From Termitomyces sp. T153 (taxonomy: Eukaryota; Basidiomycota; Agaricomycetes; Agaricales; Lyophyllaceae), in contig JACKQL020000024.1 of assembly GCA_018296165.2 (NCBI GenBank), positions 372,001 to 436,000 of the forward strand: 64,000 bases of DNA, in the 5' to 3' direction. The translations under genes and the position numbers were made by a program. Of this stretch, positions 58,907 to 64,000 are shown piece by piece (within the stretch, counting starts at the first letter, position 1; each line of letters starts with the position of its first letter). Under the pieces are notes generated by a model, which saw only the letters and a program-made list of their open reading frames with translations, searched no databases and was not told the origin of the DNA.

Positions 58907-60274
58907 TTACGATTGCCTCGCAGTTTGTAGTCTCAAGTTCCTCATGTATTCCGAATAGCTTCTGTCATGAAAAGACTCTATAGCTTTCTCCACCTCATCT
59001 CTAATCACACCTCCAATGGCATCCGTGACACCTTGGCAAATGTGAGAAGTTATCCTGTTGTACCCTTCAACACCAACATATGGCACGATCGCTTCGGCGT
59101 TGGGAAGTGCCCAATTGTATCCTGATCTGCCACTAGTACTGCCTGTAGTCCACTTCATCTTGAGTATACGATTGAACTCATCCATCCACAACGAACAGGC
59201 AAAGCAGGTCCTTTCACCACTTCCTATAGGGAGAGGTTCATCCACTCGGGTCTGAATGTTTTTGACGTTGCTCATCAAGTAAAGAATGAGGTTAATTTCG
59301 GCATGCATGCATGGAACAAACGTGATTCCTTTGGTAGCATCTCCTTGCCAACCCCGATAACGCCAGTTCATATTGGAGAATAAATCAGGCCTGTAACTCT
59401 TTGTTTCTTCCACCTCTCGGTTCAAGTGCCTTTCGCCAACTCCTGCTGTAGTCAACACACGAGGGATACGACTCTGCTCGACACCAGTTATCCACTCTAT
59501 GCGAGTGTCTTGGCCGTACCTCCGCCAGACCTTGATAAGTCGACTCACAGCGAGGTAATCCACTAGTTTTTCAAGACGACGTTCCAGCTGAGTATTAGAA
59601 CCACGCTCAAACCTTTCATAGAATTGAGAGTTTAAAAGCGTCGATGCAGCACACAGCAACTCGAAAAAAGGGCGGTGTGACTCTGTCTTGTCACTGAATT
59701 CCGGATTTTTCTCAAGTCGATCGTTGCAAAACGTGATTGCGTGGATTAAAACTTGTTTGAAAGATGGTGTATCAAGCTGATTCTCTGCTTGGAGAATCTT
59801 AATGAAAATCCTGTACCAGGGCCCATGGAATTCCGTATCCGTGGGCTCGTACTCTTTGAGTTCATGGAGGAGGTCAATGTGAGAGAAGTCGAAGGAGTGG
59901 CAAAGTTTACGAATCCGCTTGTTGATCCTGTTGCAACTCCGACGAGCGAGAAAGGGGAGAAGATCCTCGGACCCGTTGCCACTTGTCAGGGTATCAAAGA
60001 AGAGAGTGGATTCGGTTACGTATTGAGGATCTGATGAGCCGCTTTTTGCGAGGTACAAGATGTTATTTTCAGGCATGTAGAAAGCAGCGACAAGCCCGTC
60101 TGGTTCGTCTGTCGTCAGATACAGGGCAACGGCATCGGAAAGTACAAGACGTTGATGGTCGTCTCGGCCTAGCTCAGGCCACTTGGAAGCAGGCTTAGTA
60201 AAACGCAGAGTACGTAGAAGCCACAAGTCTTCGGCAAGCTGAGGCCGGTCCTCTATTTGGCTGGCAAAAGACAT
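58907..60274 (-). CDS. Deaminase-fold protein copy B (OTT_1508-like), intact and intronless
   Basis: A single open frame of 455 residues from MSFASQIEDRPQLAEDLWLL to a TAA at 58907. Residues 1-300 are helical with no known motif. The C-terminal domain has the zinc-binding pair of the cytidine-deaminase superfamily: H324-A-E326 (PCMHAEINLILYL) and C357-x-x-C360 (ERTCFACSLWMDEF). In this superfamily His and the two Cys bind zinc and Glu is the proton donor. The text around them fits the OTT_1508-like deaminases, known from Rickettsiales and expanded in fungi. Substrate (nucleoside, DNA or RNA) is unknown. Without introns in an intron-rich genome, it may derive from a retro-copy or from transfer. 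Its start faces copy C across a 733-bp repeat-bearing promoter. Confidence 0.8.
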   Translation of the reverse strand: MSFASQIEDRPQLAEDLWLLRTLRFTKPASKWPELGRDDHQRLVLSDAVALYLTTDEPDGLVAAFYMPENNILYLAKSGSSDPQYVTESTLFFDTLTSGNGSEDLLPFLARRSCNRINKRIRKLCHSFDFSHIDLLHELKEYEPTDTEFHGPWYRIFIKILQAENQLDTPSFKQVLIHAITFCNDRLEKNPEFSDKTESHRPFFELLCAASTLLNSQFYERFERGSNTQLERRLEKLVDYLAVSRLIKVWRRYGQDTRIEWITGVEQSRIPRVLTTAGVGERHLNREVEETKSYRPDLFSNMNWRYRGWQGDATKGITFVPCMHAEINLILYLMSNVKNIQTRVDEPLPIGSGERTCFACSLWMDEFNRILKMKWTTGSTSGRSGYNWALPNAEAIVPYVGVEGYNRITSHICQGVTDAIGGVIRDEVEKAIESFHDRSYSEYMRNLRLQTARQS

Positions 60275-60377
60275 TGGATATTTGTGTGGAATGTTGAGGG
60301 GAGAACAATTTTCAGTAAGCAGTGTTCATTTGAAACTCCGACGGAAGTTTGCCACCTTAAAATTCGCTAGGCAGTGC

Positions 60378-60860
60378 ATATGATTTTAACTGCCCCATGA
60401 CTTGATTGTTCCAACAATTCATTTGAATTTGGACAAACAAGGAAACTGTTGATGATTGGGATCTGGCTAATTGACCATGGCTGGGTGTACTATTGTGTCA
60501 CTGTTCGAACAACACATTTGAATAGTAACACAACTCAAGTTGGACAAACAAGGAAGCTGACAACAAAACCTACCTTGTGTCGACTTGACAGCATGAAAAA
60601 CATAACTTTTGTAGAATTTCAGGAGAACTGGGGACAGTGCACCGTTCATGTGGTTACTGCCCATGACGGAGGGTGGCCATTGTATTGTTCAAACCACACA
60701 TTGGAACAATACATTCGGACGAATAAGGAACCTGTGGCCAACTGGGAGACGGTTCACCATCCATGTGATTTAACTGCCTATGACGGGGTGTGCTATTGCG
60801 TTGTTCGAACAATACATTTCATGAACAACAGATTCGGACAAACAAGGAAATTTTGGCAAC
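60378..60860 (+). repeat. Four degenerate repeats with palindromes in the divergent promoter
   Basis: Four imperfect units start near 60378, 60465, 60645 and 60760. Each has a TGTGATTTAACTGCCCATGAC-like head (weaker in unit 2), a palindromic centre and a GGACAAACAAGGAA tail. The centres are ATTGTTCCAACAAT (60405-60418), TGTTCGAACA (60502-60511), TTGTTCAAAC (60685-60694) and the perfect palindrome TTGTTCGAACAA (60801-60812). They fill the space between divergently transcribed deaminase copies B and C and look like an array of dimeric-regulator sites or an old tandem duplication. Confidence 0.7.
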
Positions 60861-61007
60861 GATCCAAAAACGATCCAAACGGTCTCAGTGGCAAAGCTTG
60901 CTCAAGTTGTAAAAGCTAGTCTCCAGATATTCATCAACTATACCTCTTCTTGTTAAATTCCAAACAACCTCAGATTGACTCTGCTTTTCCTTGCTTCGTA
61001 CCTGACC

Positions 61008-62348
61008 ATGGACCAGTACAACAGGCAGAAACAATTCTCAAATCACTTGAAGCTGCTGTCCATTGCTAACTATCAAGATCCTTATAGTAAATGGAGTGGC
61101 GCCAAAGACCGATATCCTTCTACAGCTGCAAAACTTCATGTTCTGGATACGATTGCTTTCTGCATGGCCACAGGTGCAAAGGGGGATGTGGTAGCTTCAG
61201 CATTTTCTGTGAATTCCAAAGGACAGAAGGTCATTCTTTTGGCCAAGAATACTGACCCGAAAGGTCCAGCCTTAGATGATGGTCCCACCTTGATCAGACT
61301 TATGCAAAACTCCCCAAATCATTCCATGCTCGATATTTTGCCTTTTATTGCCACACGTGGTGCTAAACATGTTCAAGATCATCTTCAGAAGTTTTTTTGT
61401 CTGATGGAAGAACACCGAAAACAACTGGAAAAAAAGATTCAAAGCTACGAGGCCGAGCCTGTTGTTGTTTTTGATTCCTCTGGTGAACTTGTGGCCTTAT
61501 TGAACTCAGAGTTTCCTGAGATTGATCAGGAATTCCTCCTAATGCTTGGAGGATCTTCAAGGAAAGGACCACAGTCAACTCTCAAGGTGATCTTGCGAGA
61601 GATTGTCAAAACCTGTGGAGAGACGCCACTTCGATTTGATACTACTATGGACTCTCAGAAGAAATTTCGTTTTCTTGTAAACGCCGCAACCGCTTTGGGA
61701 AGTTCAAAGTTTTTTCATCGTATTATGGAGAAGGAAGGGGCATCTATAACAGGCGGTAAAAAATGGGAAAAACTATGGCGAAACCTCAATAAGATGCGAC
61801 AGTACGTTCGTATCAGTGATGCAAGCTCCTATCTACAGAAGAACGGGCCATTTATCGTTGAATGGGTCACTGAAGCAGAACTTGGCAATGCTGCAAACTC
61901 TGAATTCAAGAAAATACCATTGGACAATGTCTGGATCACTATAAAAAGTATAGGCTTAGGATCGAACAAGCAAGAACTCGATCCCCAGAACGCTATATCT
62001 CACTTGAGAGACATGAATCGATATTGGGACGAGAGTATCATGAGTCCGTTGATCGCAACCACTACTCTTCATGCAGAGCTTAGGTTGATCGTCTACCTAA
62101 GTCAACGCTCTCTCCGAGCTCAGAGTTCGCATGCATTGCCGTCAATTCAGAACATCAGAGATCAGCACCCCATCGGATGCAGCAAGAGAAGCTGCCTCGT
62201 CTGCACCTGGACAATGGAAGAGATCAATAAGTTAACTCACATCACCTATCTCACAGCCAGAAGTCACACGGGTGTATGCGACAAGTGCTGTGATTGGCCC
62301 GATTATGGGAATCGATCCGAGCGGAAACTGTGGTCAATCTGTCTTTAA
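61008..62348 (+). CDS. Deaminase-fold protein copy C (OTT_1508-like), divergent paralogue
   Basis: Start MDQYNRQKQFSNHLKLLS; 446 residues, no intron seen. The same layout as copy B but strongly diverged: helical N-terminal part (FIATRGAKHVQDHLQ), then H355-A-E357 (LHAELRLIVYLSQ) and C396-x-x-C399 (KRSCLVCTWTMEEIN). The spacing between motifs is 41 residues, against 33 in copy B. After LTARSHTGVC the frame ends in an unusual Cys/Trp-rich tail. An overlapping plus frame (62263-62541) continues with RVYATSAVIGPIMGID and an acidic, Lys-rich end, so an indel near 62265 may have cut off the original C-terminus. Divergent from copy B, so the two may be co-regulated. Confidence 0.75.
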   Translation: MDQYNRQKQFSNHLKLLSIANYQDPYSKWSGAKDRYPSTAAKLHVLDTIAFCMATGAKGDVVASAFSVNSKGQKVILLAKNTDPKGPALDDGPTLIRLMQNSPNHSMLDILPFIATRGAKHVQDHLQKFFCLMEEHRKQLEKKIQSYEAEPVVVFDSSGELVALLNSEFPEIDQEFLLMLGGSSRKGPQSTLKVILREIVKTCGETPLRFDTTMDSQKKFRFLVNAATALGSSKFFHRIMEKEGASITGGKKWEKLWRNLNKMRQYVRISDASSYLQKNGPFIVEWVTEAELGNAANSEFKKIPLDNVWITIKSIGLGSNKQELDPQNAISHLRDMNRYWDESIMSPLIATTTLHAELRLIVYLSQRSLRAQSSHALPSIQNIRDQHPIGCSKRSCLVCTWTMEEINKLTHITYLTARSHTGVCDKCCDWPDYGNRSERKLWSICL

Positions 62349-62541
62349 ACGTATTTTGGATACATCACAACAGGTGGGCGAGAGACTCTACAAACCTTTT
62401 GTGAAGGATTCTGCTAGCAATAAAGGTCACAAGCATAAGAATTCCGAAGATTTTACATCAGGTTCTGATCCAGACGGCGAAGGTGAACCTGACAAATCTG
62501 CAAGAAAGTATGACTTTGAATCACACGCCCGCCAACGACAG
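62263..62541 (+). pseudogene. Possible displaced C-terminus of copy C
   Basis: Open frame in the +1 register of copy C that reads YATSAVIGPIMGID, ERLYKPFVKD and a charged tail ending SHARQRQ. Its start overlaps the last 86 bp of copy C, and no intron of reasonable size could join them. It is either the frameshifted end of copy C or chance. Confidence 0.35.
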
Positions 62542-62827
62542 TAAGTAATACGGAAAGTCATGGTGGGGCACATGGATGGATTTCAGCATATATGTAGTTC
62601 GTCGAGAGATTGTCAGACTTGGGAATGAATGATGTCATTTTTACTGGTTTCATATTTAACTAGGATCAGATTCCAAAAAGCAAGCTTGAGTCGACCTAGG
62701 CAAGCTGAGAAAAACATAGGAGCTGTGAGTTTTCAGCAAGTTGAAGGGGATAATAGACATATACTCAACCACGGAAGTGACCCTCCTACAAAACAACTCG
62801 GCATCGCCAAGATTGATGTCAGTTGTA

Positions 62828-62940
62828 ACGTCTTGTTTCCACTACTCTTGGGTTCGGTGTGGGATGAGCTCGCAGACGATACACGCACTTGAAGGAAATC
62901 GACTTTTTTTAGGAGCTTTTGCTTATGATATCAAAATTCT
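62828..62940 (-). pseudogene. Second relic of the 5' part of IMP3
   Basis: Matches IMP3 around 53648-53745 in the same orientation: TCTTGTTTCCACT, ACACGCAC, GAAA-TCGACTTT, AGGAGCTTTTGCTTATG. It also matches the relic at 57405. Non-coding now. It lies between copies C and D. Confidence 0.55.
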
Positions 62941-63369
62941 ATGTATCTCCTCTATCCCTGAAACTTGCAGAATCTCTTAGAGGTCCAAAAATATCTGGAA
63001 CACTGGCATGAAACATATTGAATTTGAAAGTCAATAATGTAGTACTTGATATTATATGGATGCGCGGTATATAGCTTAAACCAGTCTTACCCGAGTCATG
63101 TGCAGACAATTTAGTCAGTTACTGTAGATAACTGGATGAAGTGTCAACATGTCAGTCAAATGTGTTGACAATACCATTGCTCGTCTAAAACTTATGAGAG
63201 GGTGGCCGGAGACTTGAACAAAAGAAAATTAGCTCAGGATTGCCGGAATATGAAGTTACCATAATGGATTATGCATCACCCCAATCACCGGTCCACAAGA
63301 AATGGTCACATCATGAACCCTTGACAACGCAAGGGGATAAATTATCAGGGAAACATCATTAAAATTCAA
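62941..63369. other. 3' flank of deaminase copy D
   Basis: Part of it (about 62965-63080) resembles 58770-58890, the 3' flank of copy B (CCARAAATATCT and GATGCG-GGT words), so the duplication unit included the flank. Nothing else is recognised. Confidence 0.45.
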
Positions 63370-64000
63370 TTACGATTGTTTCGCGGCCTCGAGTCTCAAT
63401 TTCTTCATGGATTCCGAATAGCACCTGTCATGAAAAGACTCTATAGCTTCCCTCACCTCATCTCTAATCACCCCTCCAATGGCATCCGTAACACCTTGGC
63501 AAATGTGAGAAGTTATCCTGTTGTACCCTTCAACACCAACATATGGCACGATCTCTTCGGCGTTGGGAAGTGCCCAATCGTATCCTGATCTGCCATTAGT
63601 ACTGCTTGTAGTCCATTTCATCTTGAGTAGACGATTGAATCCATCCATCCACAACGAACAGGCAAAGCAGGTCCTTTCACCACTTCCTATAGGAAGAGGT
63701 TCATCCACTCGGGTTTGAATGTTTTTGACGTTGCTCATCAAGTGAAGGATGAGGCTAATTTCGGCATGCATGCATGGAACAAACGTGATTCCTTTGGTAG
63801 CATCTCCTTGCCAACCCCGATAACGCCTGTCCATATTGGAGAATAAATCAGGCCTGTAACTCTTTGTTTCTTCCACCTCTCGGTTCAAGTGCCTTTCGCC
63901 AACTCCTGCTGTAGTCAACACACGAGGGATACGACTCTGCTCGACACCAGTTATCCACTCTATGCGAGTGTCTTGGCCGTACCTCCGCCAGACCTTGATA
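63370..64000 (-). CDS. Deaminase-fold protein copy D (OTT_1508-like), partial at right edge
   Basis: A minus-strand frame open from the right edge to a TAA at 63370. It covers the C-terminal half of the protein and is nearly identical to copy B: same MHAE and CFACSLWMD motifs, same AKQS/ARQS end, with scattered substitutions (e.g. SYSEYM to CYSESM). No lesion is visible in this part, so it may be functional. The N-terminal half lies outside. The close match with B points to a recent duplication. Confidence 0.78.
   Translation of the reverse strand, partial: IKVWRRYGQDTRIEWITGVEQSRIPRVLTTAGVGERHLNREVEETKSYRPDLFSNMDRRYRGWQGDATKGITFVPCMHAEISLILHLMSNVKNIQTRVDEPLPIGSGERTCFACSLWMDGFNRLLKMKWTTSSTNGRSGYDWALPNAEEIVPYVGVEGYNRITSHICQGVTDAIGGVIRDEVREAIESFHDRCYSESMKKLRLEAAKQS

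Overview
This is nuclear DNA of a mushroom-forming basidiomycete (Agaricomycetes). Genes are intron-rich, with many introns of about 45-75 bp bounded by GT...AG, and they sit on both strands with no operons. Recognisable families include a basidiomycete-type Ty3/gypsy element, an ICMT-like methyltransferase, a fungal cyclopropane-fatty-acid synthase, a DUF6593-like protein and an Unc104-type kinesin. No tRNA or rRNA gene was recognised. Coordinates of exon joints come from reading splice signals and reading frames by eye.

Layout. 1-4735: the 5' part of a decayed Ty3/gypsy retrotransposon on the minus strand (LTR, gag, protease, start of reverse transcriptase). 4922-6318: an intact four-exon gene with a helical N-terminus and a receiver/TIR-like C-terminal Rossmannoid region. 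6780-25495: Mediator subunit 10, Ric8, a mitochondrial acyl-CoA dehydrogenase, an ICMT-like methyltransferase, a 37-bp minisatellite, an SRPK-like kinase, an orphan six-exon gene convergent with a DUF6593-like gene, and an amino-acid permease. 26271-44573: the housekeeping stretch, with eIF5B and ARL2 sharing a 160-bp divergent promoter, a cyclopropane-fatty-acyl-phospholipid synthase-like enzyme, and a kinesin-3 whose P-loop is split over micro-exons. 45864-53758: an FAD monooxygenase, a cytochrome P450 that looks like a recent pseudogene, and IMP3.

53759-64000 is an accessory, duplication-rich region. It holds four copies of a deaminase-fold gene with HAE and CxxC zinc-binding motifs, best matched to the fungal OTT_1508-like deaminases: one eroded copy (55963-57323), one intact intronless copy (58907-60274), one divergent copy on the other strand (61008-62348) and one running off the right edge (63370-64000). 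Between and around them lie shared flanks, relics of the 5' part of IMP3, a 93-bp tandem duplication, and a set of degenerate repeats with palindromes in the divergent promoter between two copies. This expanding and decaying deaminase family is the most unusual content of the window. Its substrate and role cannot be read from sequence.
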